DNA from: Idiomarina zobellii
Lineage (GTDB): Bacteria; Pseudomonadota; Gammaproteobacteria; Enterobacterales; Alteromonadaceae
Assembly (NCBI RefSeq): GCF_900100855.1
Contig: NZ_FNCB01000007.1
Location: 34,310-98,309 of the forward strand
Length of the DNA: 64,000 nt
Direction: 5' to 3'
Shown: piece after piece, positions 20,486 through 29,849 of the stretch
Layout of the letters: every line of letters begins with the position of its first letter
Numbering within the stretch: position 1 is the stretch's first letter
Translations under genes and position numbers: made by a program
Notes under the pieces: model-generated
What the model was told of the DNA's origin: nothing
Databases searched by the model: none
Seen by the model: only the letters and a program-made list of their open reading frames with translations

Positions 20486-20941
20486 TACTGTGACTCAATG
20501 TTTCCGGGCCACAATATGACACACACACTCTGGTGCTCGTGCGATTATCGAATTCGTCTGTTGTACAGGCTTAGCGCCTGTGCCACCCGTCATTGAAACG
20601 TGTGGTTAAAATGATTTTGACTGTGCCGATAACACCATTACATCCGGTGTCATATTGTCGCTATATGTTACGTCTGCAATCGCTCTTTCTTTTGAGCGAG
20701 GTTTCTCTGTTCTTTTTCCGTGCCATCAACATCTCGGATTTTTGCTTATTCTCTTTGATTAAGACTTTTCAACCGTATGCTGATGTGGATAATGCGTCGC
20801 TCTGTTGACACGATTGCGCGAATTAGTTTCTTTGTCTGCCATCCACGATGGACTTTGACACTTAATTATTTCACGAAAAACGCCGAAAATACAAGCGCTA
20901 ATTTCACTGAATATTGCTAGGAAGCGTGCTAAAATACCGCC
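20486..20941. promoter_or_regulatory. rne/rluC divergent intergenic region with structured rne leader
   Basis: This 456-bp gap has no convincing gene. On the rne side there is an ACAGGC/GCCTGT hairpin (20565-20570 with 20576-20581, 5-nt loop) about 80-95 nt before the rne start and a CGCTC/GAGCG hairpin (20681-20685 with 20694-20698). Long structured 5' leaders of rne mediate autoregulation in E. coli. A minus-strand TTGCAG-N17-AATATG is a weak promoter candidate. On the rluC side a TAAAAT (20930-20935) lies only 7 bp before the ATG. Confidence 0.45.
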
Positions 20942-21889
20942 ATGAAGAGCATTCAACAAAAAGTCCGCTGGCATACCGTACTGACCGATGAATCGGGGCA
21001 GCGCCTGGACAATTTCCTTATTGCCCAATTAAACAAAGTGCCAAAGTCACTGGTTTATCGAATTATTCGTAAAGGCGAGGTGCGGGTTAATAAAAAACGG
21101 GCTAAGCCAGACTATAAAATAAATAGTGGCGACTTAATTCGCATTCCGCCGGTAAAAGTTGCTGAAAAGGCACCTTTGCCTTCGGCTAAACTCGATAAAA
21201 TAGCCCGGCTGGAAGAGCATATTCTGTACGAAGATGCGTCTTTTATTGTCGTCAATAAACCTTCGGGTCTTGCCGTGCACGGCGGTTCGGGATTAAATTT
21301 TGGATTGATTGAAGGGCTTAGGGCACTAAGACCTAATGACAAGCACTTAGAGTTGGTGCACCGAATAGACAGGGACACCAGTGGCATTCTTTTGGTTGCG
21401 AAAAAGCGCTCAGTGCTGAAGTTACTGCATGAACAGTTGCGCAACAAAGAAATGAATAAGCAGTATTTGGCGTTAGTTAGAGGACAGTGGCAAAAAAGGG
21501 TGCGTATGGTAGAAGCACCTCTACAAAAGAATACGCTTCAATCTGGTGAACGGGTTGTTCGTGTCAGTGCAGAAGGTAAACCGTCGCAAACGCGCTTTCG
21601 TATTTACCAGCGCTACGCCGAGGCGACCCTTGTAGAAGCATCGCCGTTGACTGGCCGGACGCACCAAATTCGAGTGCATTGCTTGCACGCAGGACACCCT
21701 ATCGCTAAAGATCCTAAATATGGTGACACTGACTTTGACGAGTTAATGGCGTCTAAAGGACTGACGCGACTATTCTTACACGCCTGGAAGCTTTCATTTA
21801 AGCACCCAGAAACGGAAAAAGACGTGCAGTTCGAAGCGCCCTTAGATGAAAACCTCAGCGCGACGCTGTCGAAGCTAACCAAACAATGA
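20942..21889 (+). CDS. rluC: 23S rRNA pseudouridine(955/2504/2580) synthase RluC
   Basis: This 315-residue enzyme has an N-terminal S4 RNA-binding domain (about 20-75) and an RluA-type catalytic domain with HRIDRDTSG, catalytic D143. It modifies three uridines in 23S rRNA. It stands divergent from rne as in E. coli. The start is fixed: an in-frame TAA lies 12 bp upstream of the ATG and no other start codon follows for many residues. There is no ribosome binding site at normal distance (AGGAAG is about 18 nt away), so a leaderless or very short-leader mRNA is possible. Confidence 0.95.
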   Translation: MKSIQQKVRWHTVLTDESGQRLDNFLIAQLNKVPKSLVYRIIRKGEVRVNKKRAKPDYKINSGDLIRIPPVKVAEKAPLPSAKLDKIARLEEHILYEDASFIVVNKPSGLAVHGGSGLNFGLIEGLRALRPNDKHLELVHRIDRDTSGILLVAKKRSVLKLLHEQLRNKEMNKQYLALVRGQWQKRVRMVEAPLQKNTLQSGERVVRVSAEGKPSQTRFRIYQRYAEATLVEASPLTGRTHQIRVHCLHAGHPIAKDPKYGDTDFDELMASKGLTRLFLHAWKLSFKHPETEKDVQFEAPLDENLSATLSKLTKQ

Positions 21890-21903
21890 TGTAGGTTGCC
21901 GTA

Positions 21904-22563
21904 ATGTCGAAATTTCAATTCGTTGTTTTTGACTGGGATGGAACCTTAATGGATTCCATTGGCCGTATCGTTTCGTCAATGCAGCGGACTGCCGAACACA
22001 TTGGTTTAGCTGTACCCTCAGAGCAGGCGACAAAAGATATCATAGGGCTTAGTTTGGAGCCTGCTATTGAAAGGCTTTTTGGTGTTTTGGACTCCCAAAA
22101 AAAGCAGATTTTTTTAGAGCGTTACAAAGACGAATACGTCACACTGAACACAGTAGCATCGCCCATGTTTGACGATGCCGTTAACTCGCTTGAAGCGTTG
22201 CGTTCAAGCAATGTGCAACTTGGGGTTGCAACTGGCAAAGCTCGAAGAGGCCTGGACAGAGTGTGGCAGGAAACGAATATGGCCCAGTTCTTTCCTTATT
22301 CCCGTTGCGCCAATGAATCAAAAGGCAAGCCGAACCCAGATATGCTCATAGAATTAATGCATGAGGCAGGCTATTCGCCTGACAATACAGTTATGGTGGG
22401 CGACTCAATACATGATATGAAAATGGCCAGTGCCGCTGGTGTTTTCCCTATTGGAGTGACTATGGGCGCGCACCGGGCCGACCAACTAAAAGCGGCAGGC
22501 GCTGAATATATTGCGTCATCTCTGACTGAACTTTCGAACTTTATTTTAAAGGAGAGGTTATGA
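21904..22563 (+). CDS. HAD-IA family phosphatase
   Basis: This 219-residue HAD hydrolase has motif I FDWDGTLMDS (D10 nucleophile, D12), a GVATGKARRG motif II with the conserved threonine, a lysine in KGKPNP and motif IV GDSIHDMKMA. It resembles phosphoglycolate phosphatase-like proteins, but gph is at 4306-4992, so another sugar or nucleotide phosphate is likely. It sits 14 bp after rluC and overlaps the next gene by 4 bp (ATGA). This rluC-HAD-maf order is frequent in marine gammaproteobacteria. The substrate is unknown. Confidence 0.85.
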   Translation: MSKFQFVVFDWDGTLMDSIGRIVSSMQRTAEHIGLAVPSEQATKDIIGLSLEPAIERLFGVLDSQKKQIFLERYKDEYVTLNTVASPMFDDAVNSLEALRSSNVQLGVATGKARRGLDRVWQETNMAQFFPYSRCANESKGKPNPDMLIELMHEAGYSPDNTVMVGDSIHDMKMASAAGVFPIGVTMGAHRADQLKAAGAEYIASSLTELSNFILKERL

Positions 22564-23153
22564 CACTCCCCCTAGTGCTTGGCTCTGGTTCAAAATACCG
22601 TCGGGCTATAATGGACAAACTGCACTTAATTTATAACGTCGTAAAGCCAGACATTGATGAGTCTGCAGTTAATGAAGAGCAGCCAGAGCAGCTGGTAGGG
22701 CGTTTAGCGGAAGAAAAAGCACAAGCTGTGGCGAGAAAACTTAATGGTGAACCATCTATTATTATTGGTTCCGATCAAGTCGCGGTATGCGACGGCTTAA
22801 TTCTTGGCAAGCCGGGTACCGAGGAAAAAGCCATTGAGCAGCTAAAAAGCTTTGTGGGCAAAACGGTGACCTTTTATACAGGGCTTGCTGTATTAAACTC
22901 CCAAACTTCTCAGTGCGAAGTAAGAATTGAACCGTTCTTCGTAACCTTTCGGGATAATATAACGGCTGATGAAATAGCTCGTTATGTTGAATTAGAGCAA
23001 CCGCTTGATTGTGCCGGCAGTTTTAAAAGTGAAGGCCTGGGCGTCAGTTTGTTCAGTGAAATGAAAGGGAATGACCCTAATACTCTTATTGGACTTCCGA
23101 CGATTGCGCTACTGGATATGCTAAGATCTCAGGGAATTAATCCACTGAGTTAA
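22560..23153 (+). CDS. Maf-family nucleotide pyrophosphatase (YceF-like)
   Basis: This 197-residue Maf protein has an N-terminal LVLGSGSKYRR motif, a variant of the usual LASxSPRRR, and the catalytic aspartate in GSDQVAV (D72). In E. coli the YceF homologue beside rluC hydrolyses 7-methyl-GTP, an RNA-modification by-product, and this neighbourhood (rluC upstream, yceD-rpmF downstream) is the same. The serine-proline of the usual N-terminal motif is replaced here by serine-lysine-tyrosine, a deviation worth noting. It is translationally coupled to the HAD gene. Confidence 0.87.
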   Translation: MTLPLVLGSGSKYRRAIMDKLHLIYNVVKPDIDESAVNEEQPEQLVGRLAEEKAQAVARKLNGEPSIIIGSDQVAVCDGLILGKPGTEEKAIEQLKSFVGKTVTFYTGLAVLNSQTSQCEVRIEPFFVTFRDNITADEIARYVELEQPLDCAGSFKSEGLGVSLFSEMKGNDPNTLIGLPTIALLDMLRSQGINPLS

Positions 23154-23229
23154 TTAATTGTAGATAATTGTCGGTAACGTCCGATTTATCTTGCCACTGA
23201 ACACCAACTTAAGGTAACATTCGCGCGCT

Positions 23230-23757
23230 ATGCAAAAGGTTCGTATTCCCGTAACGGTAGACCCCGTAAAATGTGCCAATAAAAAGGTCATTTACGAGGG
23301 CTTAGTACCAGCAAAAACGTTAACTCGGTTTCAGGAGTTGCTCGTAGAGTCATGTCCTGATCCTGACGTCAAAGTTGAGTTTGGTATTGATGAACAAGGC
23401 ATAAGCTATTTTGCAGGTGACGCAAAGGTACATGTTCAAGTACGTTGCGAACGCTGCAATACGCCTTTAGCAGTTGATATTTTTGCGCAATTTGCGTATG
23501 CTCCTGTCACTAAGCGGCAGGTGGCTGATGACTTCCCTGAAAGCTATGAAGCTATCGAGGCGAATGAATTCGGTGAAATCAATCTGCATGGGCTTATCGA
23601 AGATGAATTAATTCTGGCAATGCCTTTAGTACCTAAGCACGACGCTAAGTCTTGTCAGGTAGACCGTGATGCGATGACATGGGGCGAAATCGACGAGTCT
23701 GATAAAGACGAATCTGATAACCCATTTGCCGTATTACAAGAATTAAAGCGTAAATAA
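23230..23757 (+). CDS. yceD: 23S rRNA accumulation protein YceD (DUF177)
   Basis: This 175-residue DUF177 protein has a CERCNTPL cysteine pair near residue 75 and a conserved central segment ending in EDELILAMPLVPKH near residue 130. YceD/DUF177 proteins are needed for normal 23S rRNA accumulation and are nearly always encoded immediately before rpmF, as here (16 bp gap). A possible promoter (TTGCCA-N18-TAACAT, 23191-23220) precedes it, with an unusually long AAGG-to-ATG distance. Confidence 0.88.
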   Translation: MQKVRIPVTVDPVKCANKKVIYEGLVPAKTLTRFQELLVESCPDPDVKVEFGIDEQGISYFAGDAKVHVQVRCERCNTPLAVDIFAQFAYAPVTKRQVADDFPESYEAIEANEFGEINLHGLIEDELILAMPLVPKHDAKSCQVDRDAMTWGEIDESDKDESDNPFAVLQELKRK

Positions 23758-23773
23758 TCAGGAGATAGCGTAA

Positions 23774-23944
23774 ATGGCTGTTCAAAAAAGTAAGAAAAGT
23801 CGTTCAAGACGCGACATGCGTCGTTCACACGATGCGATAGACGGCCCAACACTGTCGGTTGACTCAACTACGGGTGAGACGCATCGTCGTCACCACGTAA
23901 CAGCCGACGGTTATTATAAAGGTCGCAAGGTCGTTAATAAGTAA
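23774..23944 (+). CDS. rpmF: 50S ribosomal protein L32
   Basis: This short gene encodes 56 residues starting [20 protein letters not shown] and ending [11 protein letters not shown]. The basic N-terminus and [10 protein letters not shown] segment are typical of L32. This form lacks the four zinc cysteines found in some bacterial L32 paralogues, as in E. coli. An AGGAGA ribosome binding site lies at 23760-23765, 8 bp before the ATG. It is flanked by yceD and plsX in the standard order. Confidence 0.97.
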   Translation: MAVQKSKKSRSRRDMRRSHDAIDGPTLSVDSTTGETHRRHHVTADGYYKGRKVVNK

Positions 23945-23952
23945 GACAGGCC

Positions 23953-24978
23953 ATGCCTGAACTTAATATAGCGATTGATGCAATGGGGGGCGATAATGGC
24001 CCCTCTATTGTTATTGAAGCTCTGCAAAGAGCGGTTTCAAACTATCCCAATACTCACTTCACAGTTTTTGGTCACCAAGACCAGATAAATCCGCTATTAA
24101 AGCAATATCACCTTAAAGAAAGCACTGCTGTCAGCGTGGTTCATGCTGAGCAAACCATTCTCATGGATGACAAGCCTGGTCAGTCTTTACGTAGCAAACC
24201 GAATTCGTCTATGCGTCTTGCACTGCAAGCCCTTGCCAATGAACAATGCCATGCAATGGTCTGCGGCGGTAATACCGGCGCATTAATGACGAATGCGTAT
24301 TTTACGGTAAAAACCTTACCCGGAGTTTTAAGGCCTGCGCTGATGACGGCGATTCCTAACCGTGTCGGTGGCAAATCGTTTTTGCTTGATTTGGGCGCAA
24401 ACGCTAGCTGCGATTCTGACACCTTGTTCCAGTTTGGTGTAATGGGCTCGGTAGCTGCTGAGTATTTGCTGGACATAGAAAAGCCGAAAATTAGCTTGCT
24501 CAACATGGGCGAAGAAGAAATTAAAGGCAGTGATGTGGTTCGTAATGCCGCTGCCAGACTTTCTCAGTGTGAAGGTTTAAATTACAACGGCTTTATTGAA
24601 GGCAACCATTTATTCAGTGGCCGCTCCGACGTTATCGTTTGCGATGGTTTTGTCGGTAACATTGCGTTGAAAAGCTGCGAAGGCTTAGCAACCTTTATTA
24701 TTGAGCAAATGAGAGAAACACTAAACTCTCATTGGCTGTATCGATTTTTCTTCAAATTCTTACAACGACGTACGCATAAATCGTGGGACAGGCTGAAGCC
24801 CGACCACTACAACGGAGCAAGTTTGATAGGATTGCGCCAAGTGGTGATTAAAAGCCACGGAAGTGCCAATGCGGAAGCATTCTACAGCGCTATCCAGCAA
24901 GCTGTAGCAGAGGCGCACGAGCAGCTTCCTGACCGAATCAAAAATAGGGTCGAAGCGGTCTTATCTGAACAGCCTTAA
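23953..24978 (+). CDS. plsX: Phosphate acyltransferase PlsX
   Basis: This 341-residue enzyme converts acyl-ACP to acyl-phosphate, the donor for glycerolipid synthesis. It has the N-terminal DAMGGDNGP signature at 9-17, the GGNTGALM motif near 101 and the DGFVGN motif near 233. It lies 8 bp after rpmF and 14 bp before fabH. The yceD-rpmF-plsX-fabHDG-acpP cluster ties ribosome supply to membrane lipid synthesis in many proteobacteria. Confidence 0.96.
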   Translation: MPELNIAIDAMGGDNGPSIVIEALQRAVSNYPNTHFTVFGHQDQINPLLKQYHLKESTAVSVVHAEQTILMDDKPGQSLRSKPNSSMRLALQALANEQCHAMVCGGNTGALMTNAYFTVKTLPGVLRPALMTAIPNRVGGKSFLLDLGANASCDSDTLFQFGVMGSVAAEYLLDIEKPKISLLNMGEEEIKGSDVVRNAAARLSQCEGLNYNGFIEGNHLFSGRSDVIVCDGFVGNIALKSCEGLATFIIEQMRETLNSHWLYRFFFKFLQRRTHKSWDRLKPDHYNGASLIGLRQVVIKSHGSANAEAFYSAIQQAVAEAHEQLPDRIKNRVEAVLSEQP

Positions 24979-24992
24979 AATGCAGAGTTGTT

Positions 24993-25952
24993 ATGACATA
25001 CTCGAGAATTGTTGGTACCGGTCATTATTTACCGGAGCAACGTCTTACAAATGATGATCTTGCCACCCGTGTTGACACATCAGACGAATGGATTACTGAA
25101 CGTACTGGCATTAAAGAACGGCGAATTGCAGCTGCGAATGAGTCAGCCGCAACGCTTGGCTATGAAGCCGCGAAACAAGCCTTATTAAGTAGTCAGCTAA
25201 ACGCTCGGGATATCGACGTTATCGTTGTGGCGACAACTTCGGCTGAGCACGCGTTTCCAAGTGCTGCATGCGAAATTCAGCGAATGCTCGATGTCACAAA
25301 TATTCCCGCATTTGATATTGGTGCGGCTTGTTCAGGCTTTATTTTTGCGCTATCGGTCGCCGATAACTTCATTAAAACCGGTCAATATAAGCGTGCTTTA
25401 GTTATTGGCACCGATGTTCTGGCGCGACTGTGTAACCCCAACGACAGAAACACCTTAGTTCTGTTCGGTGATGGGGCCGGTGCAGTCATACTCGAGCAAA
25501 GTAACGAGCCGGGCATTGTTTCAACGCATTTGTACAGCGCGGGTGAATACAGCCATTTACTGGGGGCGAAACAGGCAAACCGCAAAGCTAACCCGCAAGA
25601 CGATACCTGGATGTACATGAAAGGCAATGAAGTCTTCAAAGTTGCTGTGGCAAAACTGAGTAGCTTGGTTACCGATACATTGTCGGCGAATAAGATGTCA
25701 CCGGAAGAATTGGATTGGTTGGTACCACACCAGGCAAACTTGCGAATTATTAAAGCGACGGCAAAAAAATTAAACATGTCGATGGAACAAGTGGTTATTA
25801 CTTTGGACAAAACAGGTAATACATCTGCCGCATCGGTGCCAATTGCGTTAGACTGGGCAGTTAAAGATGGTCGCGTTAAACGTGGGCAGAACCTATTATT
25901 AGAAGCCTTTGGTGGTGGATTCGCCTGGGGCTCAGCATTAATTCGATATTAA
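24993..25952 (+). CDS. fabH: Beta-ketoacyl-ACP synthase III (FabH)
   Basis: This 319-residue enzyme starts fatty acid synthesis by condensing acetyl-CoA with malonyl-ACP. The catalytic triad is clear: C113 in GAACSGF, H246 in [10 protein letters not shown]276 in KTGNTSAAS, close to E. coli C112/H244/N274. The ending [13 protein letters not shown] is typical. Spacing to plsX (14 bp) and fabD (10 bp) indicates one operon. Confidence 0.97.
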   Translation: MTYSRIVGTGHYLPEQRLTNDDLATRVDTSDEWITERTGIKERRIAAANESAATLGYEAAKQALLSSQLNARDIDVIVVATTSAEHAFPSAACEIQRMLDVTNIPAFDIGAACSGFIFALSVADNFIKTGQYKRALVIGTDVLARLCNPNDRNTLVLFGDGAGAVILEQSNEPGIVSTHLYSAGEYSHLLGAKQANRKANPQDDTWMYMKGNEVFKVAVAKLSSLVTDTLSANKMSPEELDWLVPHQANLRIIKATAKKLNMSMEQVVITLDKTGNTSAASVPIALDWAVKDGRVKRGQNLLLEAFGGGFAWGSALIRY

Positions 25953-25962
25953 GAGGGTGGTT

Positions 25963-26880
25963 ATGACGACAGCGTTATTTTTCCCGGGGCAAGGCTCGCA
26001 GAGCGTTGGTATGCTTGGTGAATTAGCCGACGAGTTTGGGATCATAAAAGAGACGTTCGCACAGGCAAGCGATGCACTTGGTTATGACGTGTGGGAGCTT
26101 GTGCAGCAAGACCCCAATAACCAGCTCAATGAAACACAGTTCACTCAACCTGCGTTACTGACTGCCAGCGTTGCGTTATATCGCGTTGCCAAAGACAAAG
26201 GTCTAGGCGATGACCTGGTCATGGCAGGGCACAGCCTGGGAGAATATTCGGCGTTGGTTTGTGCAGGTGCTATCGACTTTAAAGATGCAGTTAAACTCGT
26301 TGAAGCACGCGGCAAGTTTATGCAGGAAGCTGTTGCTGACGGTGAAGGGGCAATGGCAGCCGTTATCGGTTTAGATGATGATGTTATTAAGCAAATCTGT
26401 GAAGAGCAGGCCCAGGGCGAAGTTGTCACTCCGGTAAATTATAACTCACCGGGGCAAGTCGTTATTGCCGGTCATGCCTCAGCAGTTTCCCGTGCCGGCG
26501 AAGCCTTGAAAGAAGCAGGCGCTAAACGTGTTTTACCTCTGCCTGTTAGCGTGCCTTCGCACTGTGCGTTAATGAAGCCAGCAGCCGAAAAATTAAAGCA
26601 GGAATTGGAGAATATTACCGTTAAGTCACCGGTAATTGACGTTATCAATAATGTTGATGTCATGGTTGAAACAGATCCGGCAGCGATAAAAGACGCATTG
26701 GTCCGACAGCTTTATTGTCCGGTGCGTTGGACAGAGTCTGTTGAGAAAGCTGCTGATATGGGCGTGGAAAAAGCATTCGAAGTCGGTCCGGGGAAAGTAT
26801 TAACGGGCTTGAATAAACGTATAACTAAATCATTTAATTGTTCAGCGTTAAACAGCGCTGATGCATTGAATTCAATTTAA
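25963..26880 (+). CDS. fabD: Malonyl-CoA:ACP transacylase (FabD)
   Basis: This 305-residue enzyme loads malonyl groups on ACP. FFPGQGSQ is at the N-terminus (6-13), nucleophile S91 in GHSLGEYSAL, and the catalytic histidine in VPSHCALM near residue 199. The ATG at 25963 is preferred because AGAGGG lies 5 bp upstream; a GTG two codons earlier is the alternative. Spacing suggests co-transcription with fabH and fabG. Confidence 0.96.
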   Translation: MTTALFFPGQGSQSVGMLGELADEFGIIKETFAQASDALGYDVWELVQQDPNNQLNETQFTQPALLTASVALYRVAKDKGLGDDLVMAGHSLGEYSALVCAGAIDFKDAVKLVEARGKFMQEAVADGEGAMAAVIGLDDDVIKQICEEQAQGEVVTPVNYNSPGQVVIAGHASAVSRAGEALKEAGAKRVLPLPVSVPSHCALMKPAAEKLKQELENITVKSPVIDVINNVDVMVETDPAAIKDALVRQLYCPVRWTESVEKAADMGVEKAFEVGPGKVLTGLNKRITKSFNCSALNSADALNSI

Positions 26881-26894
26881 AAGGTGAATAAGTG

Positions 26895-27629
26895 ATGAGC
26901 TTGGAGAATAAAGTTGCGTTAGTAACAGGAGCTAGTCGTGGCATTGGCAAAGCAATCGCGCAGCAGCTTGTTCAGCAAGGAGCAACAGTAATAGGCACCT
27001 CAACCTCAGACAAAGGGGCGGCCGCTATTTCCGATTACCTTGGTGATAAAGGCAAAGGTATTGCTTTGAACGTAACTGACGCTGATAGCGTTCAGGAAAC
27101 AGTAAAGTCGCTTGAAAAAGAGTTCGGTAGTATCGATATTCTGGTCAATAATGCCGGTATTACTCGCGACAACTTAATGATGCGCATGAAAAACGATGAG
27201 TGGAACTCTGTTATCGACACCAATTTAACGGCTATTTTCCGTGTCTGCAAAGCCGTGGTTCGTGGCATGATGAAACGTCGTAATGGTCGCATTATTAATA
27301 TCAGTTCAGTGGTTGGTACCACAGGGAACCCTGGGCAGGTTAACTATTGCGCCGCGAAAGCGGGGCTGGTTGGCTTCAGTAAGTCTTTGGCCAAAGAAGT
27401 GGCAGCACGAGGTATTACCGTGAACTGCGTGGCACCAGGATTTATTGATACGGATATGACAAAAGCGTTAACGGAAGAGCAAAAAGAAAGTATTTTTGCT
27501 AATATTCCTGCTGCACGATTAGGCAAGCCAGATGAAATTGCGTCTGCGGTGACATTCTTGGCGTCAGATGGAGCAGCTTACATTACCGGTGAAACCATTC
27601 ACGTTAATGGCGGAATGGCGATGGTTTAA
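26895..27629 (+). CDS. fabG: 3-oxoacyl-ACP reductase (FabG)
   Basis: This 244-residue short-chain dehydrogenase uses NADPH to reduce beta-ketoacyl-ACP. It has the TGASRGIG cofactor motif at 11-18, NNAG at 85-88, and catalytic S138, Y151 and K155, exactly as in E. coli. I chose ATG 26895, preceded by AAGGTGA at 7 bp; a GTG directly before is less likely. It is followed by a 117 bp gap before acpP. Confidence 0.97.
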   Translation: MSLENKVALVTGASRGIGKAIAQQLVQQGATVIGTSTSDKGAAAISDYLGDKGKGIALNVTDADSVQETVKSLEKEFGSIDILVNNAGITRDNLMMRMKNDEWNSVIDTNLTAIFRVCKAVVRGMMKRRNGRIINISSVVGTTGNPGQVNYCAAKAGLVGFSKSLAKEVAARGITVNCVAPGFIDTDMTKALTEEQKESIFANIPAARLGKPDEIASAVTFLASDGAAYITGETIHVNGGMAMV

Positions 27630-27671
27630 GCGGTCAGCGGTACGACCTCTTAACTTTATCGGAATTTTTAC

Positions 27672-27700
27672 TTTATTAATGGGGCTGGTTTCACTAAACT
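27672..27700 (+). promoter_or_regulatory. Candidate acpP promoter
   Basis: TTTATT (27672-27677) and TAAACT (27695-27700) are 17 bp apart in the fabG-acpP gap. In E. coli acpP has its own strong promoter at this place. The match is modest. Confidence 0.3.
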
Positions 27701-27746
27701 ACGGCCAACTTTCACTCTCGCGACGACTATTTGAGGGATATTATAA

Positions 27747-27986
27747 ATGAGTACTATTGAAGAACGCGTAAAGAAAATCATTATTGAGCAACTGGGTGTT
27801 AAAGAAGAAGAAGTTAAGCCTGAAGCGTCATTTGAAAATGACCTGGGTGCTGACTCTTTGGACACAGTTGAATTGGTTATGGCTTTGGAAGAAGAATTCG
27901 AAACTGAAATTCCTGATGAAGAAGCTGAAAAAATCAAAACTGTTCAAGCAGCAATTGATTACGTAAATAATCACTCTGACGATTAA
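27747..27986 (+). CDS. acpP: Acyl carrier protein
   Basis: This 79-residue acidic carrier is modified with 4'-phosphopantetheine on S37 in [10 protein letters not shown]. It shuttles acyl chains in fatty acid and lipid A synthesis. A strong GAGGGA ribosome binding site precedes the ATG. A terminator follows directly. The usual next gene, fabF, is absent from this position. Confidence 0.99.
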   Translation: MSTIEERVKKIIIEQLGVKEEEVKPEASFENDLGADSLDTVELVMALEEEFETEIPDEEAEKIKTVQAAIDYVNNHSDD

Positions 27987-28008
27987 TTTTTCAGAGAATT
28001 ATTGAGAC

Positions 28009-28038
28009 AATAGGCGGAACCTTGGTTCCGCCTATTTT
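28009..28038 (+). terminator. Terminator between acpP and pabC
   Basis: A 12-bp perfect stem (28009-28020 with 28025-28036) closed by a CTTG loop overlaps a TATTTT tail. The pabC start codon is only about 5 bp past it, so pabC expression by readthrough would be limited. Confidence 0.85.
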
Positions 28039-28042
28039 CGTT

Positions 28043-28831
28043 ATGACACTGATAAAACAGTTTTTTAATAATCATCCAACTGATCTCGATGCTCTTGATC
28101 GAGGGCTTCAGTTTGGCGATGGCCATTTCACCACTCTTCGTATTGTTAATGGTGTTCCAGAGCACTTAGACGCACATGTAGCCCGATTAGCTCATGCCAA
28201 CGACGCTTTACGCATCCATTACCCGGCAATAAGCACTTTACAGGTTCGGTTGAAGACATTGGCAGCAGAGGTTGAGGAAGGGGTGTGTAAAGTGATTATA
28301 ACTCGGGGAAATAGTGCCCAGGGTTATGGCTTTGATAGGCGCGCAGAAGCCAATGAATACATTCAGGTAAGCTCATTACCGACACCTCAAAAACCTCTAG
28401 ATATTGAGTTGGCTGACTTTGTTTTGGCGCAACAGCCTATGCTTGCGGGACTAAAAACATTAAATCGCTTAGAACAAGTGTTGCTCAGTGCTGAAAAGTC
28501 GGAAAAAGGCGTTGATGACCTAATTGTTTGTACCAGTGACGGCACTGTTATAGAGGCTATTCAAGGTAATGTATTTTGGCGGATGGGTGACCAGTGGTTT
28601 ACACCGTCACTGACAACGGCAGGGGTTAATGGCGTTATGCGGCAATACATCATAGAAAGCAATGCGCTCGCTAACCTTAGCGTAAAAGATTGTACAGCGA
28701 CTGAACTGGCGTGCGCAGAGCAAATTTTCATTTGCAACAGCGTCCGAGGCGCTGTCCCTGTTCACTCATTTAATGGTAAAGTATTCGAAAATAATCCGTT
28801 ACCCAATAAGATACAACGCCTGGCTTTATGA
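28043..28831 (+). CDS. pabC: Aminodeoxychorismate lyase (PabC)
   Basis: This 262-residue class IV PLP enzyme releases pyruvate from aminodeoxychorismate to give p-aminobenzoate for folate. It has DRGLQFGDGHFTT at 19-31 and the PLP lysine K138 in LKTLNRLEQ. I chose ATG 28043; a TTG at 28022 lies inside the acpP terminator stem. No clear Shine-Dalgarno precedes the ATG. It overlaps mltG by 4 bp (ATGA). E. coli has acpP-fabF-pabC-mltG; fabF is missing here. Confidence 0.92.
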   Translation: MTLIKQFFNNHPTDLDALDRGLQFGDGHFTTLRIVNGVPEHLDAHVARLAHANDALRIHYPAISTLQVRLKTLAAEVEEGVCKVIITRGNSAQGYGFDRRAEANEYIQVSSLPTPQKPLDIELADFVLAQQPMLAGLKTLNRLEQVLLSAEKSEKGVDDLIVCTSDGTVIEAIQGNVFWRMGDQWFTPSLTTAGVNGVMRQYIIESNALANLSVKDCTATELACAEQIFICNSVRGAVPVHSFNGKVFENNPLPNKIQRLAL

Positions 28832-29847
28832 CTTTACTTAAACGTTTGTTTTTAATTGCTCTTTTTTTTATTGTCATTGGCGCAGGGGTGCTTGGCTACG
28901 GTTACTATTATTTGTCTCAGCCTTTTGGAAGTGCTCATCAAAATGAAGCGCTTGTATTTGAGTTTCCCAAAGGAAAGCATGCTCGATACGTCATTGAAGA
29001 AATTACCGAATATTATTCACTTGATAAATCTGTTCTGAATAATACACAGCTGAGTTATGGTTTTAGCCGCTTACTTGGCGGGGTAAGTCATTTAAGAGCA
29101 GGTGTTTACGAGATTAAGCCAACGCATAATTGGTTTGATGTATGGAGAAAACTCGCAAACGGCGACGAGCTTCAATTCTCAGTGACGTTGGTGGAAGGTC
29201 ACACGCTTGAGCAGTGGCTGTTAAAGTTGAACGAGGCAACTTATTTAACGGGTAACGCGAAAGCCGCTGCCGACACTTTAAGAGCCGAGTTAGGGGCGTC
29301 TTATGACTCATTAGAAGGTCTTCTATTGCCCGAAACTTATACTTATCGAGCGTATTCGTCAGCTGAGAGCATTTTAAGAGACGCATACGAGTCAATGCAG
29401 CGCACATTAGCTGAGGTATGGAGTGAACGCTCAGATGATTGTCCGGTTGACTCGCCTTATGAATTATTAGTTTTAGCGTCAATTATTGAGAAAGAAACGG
29501 GCATAGCGGGTGAGAGAAGTTTGGTTGCCAGCGTTTTCGCAAACCGACTTGCTATTGGCATGCGGTTGCAGTCCGATCCGACAACAATATACGGTGTTGA
29601 AAACTTCGACGGTAATCTAACACGCGCACATTTACGTGAGAAAACGGCTTATAACACCTATAGAATTAATGGATTACCGCCGACACCTATCGCTATGCCA
29701 AGTCGGGCGTCGTTAGAAGCAGCCGCCAACCCTGACGAGTCGCCGTACTATTACTTTGTTGCTGATGACACCGGTGGTCATGTGTTTTCAAAAACGCTGG
29801 AAGAACATAATAAAGCCGTGCGCCGCTACCAACTAAATAAAGAGTAA
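28828..29847 (+). CDS. mltG: Endolytic murein transglycosylase MltG (YceG)
   Basis: This 339-residue inner membrane protein has a single N-terminal transmembrane helix (about 7-28), a LysM-like segment, and a YceG catalytic domain with E221 in ASIIEKETG (E. coli E218). It cuts nascent glycan strands and sets their length, probably as a terminase. It is translationally coupled to pabC and lies 2 bp before tmk, keeping the conserved pabC-mltG-tmk-holB order. Confidence 0.96.
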   Translation: MTLLKRLFLIALFFIVIGAGVLGYGYYYLSQPFGSAHQNEALVFEFPKGKHARYVIEEITEYYSLDKSVLNNTQLSYGFSRLLGGVSHLRAGVYEIKPTHNWFDVWRKLANGDELQFSVTLVEGHTLEQWLLKLNEATYLTGNAKAAADTLRAELGASYDSLEGLLLPETYTYRAYSSAESILRDAYESMQRTLAEVWSERSDDCPVDSPYELLVLASIIEKETGIAGERSLVASVFANRLAIGMRLQSDPTTIYGVENFDGNLTRAHLREKTAYNTYRINGLPPTPIAMPSRASLEAAANPDESPYYYFVADDTGGHVFSKTLEEHNKAVRRYQLNKE

Positions 29848-29849
29848 AT

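Noticed and set aside
20759..21028. An 89-codon minus-strand frame overlapping the rluC start
   Set aside because: It overlaps rluC on the opposite strand, has no ribosome binding site and no recognisable domain.
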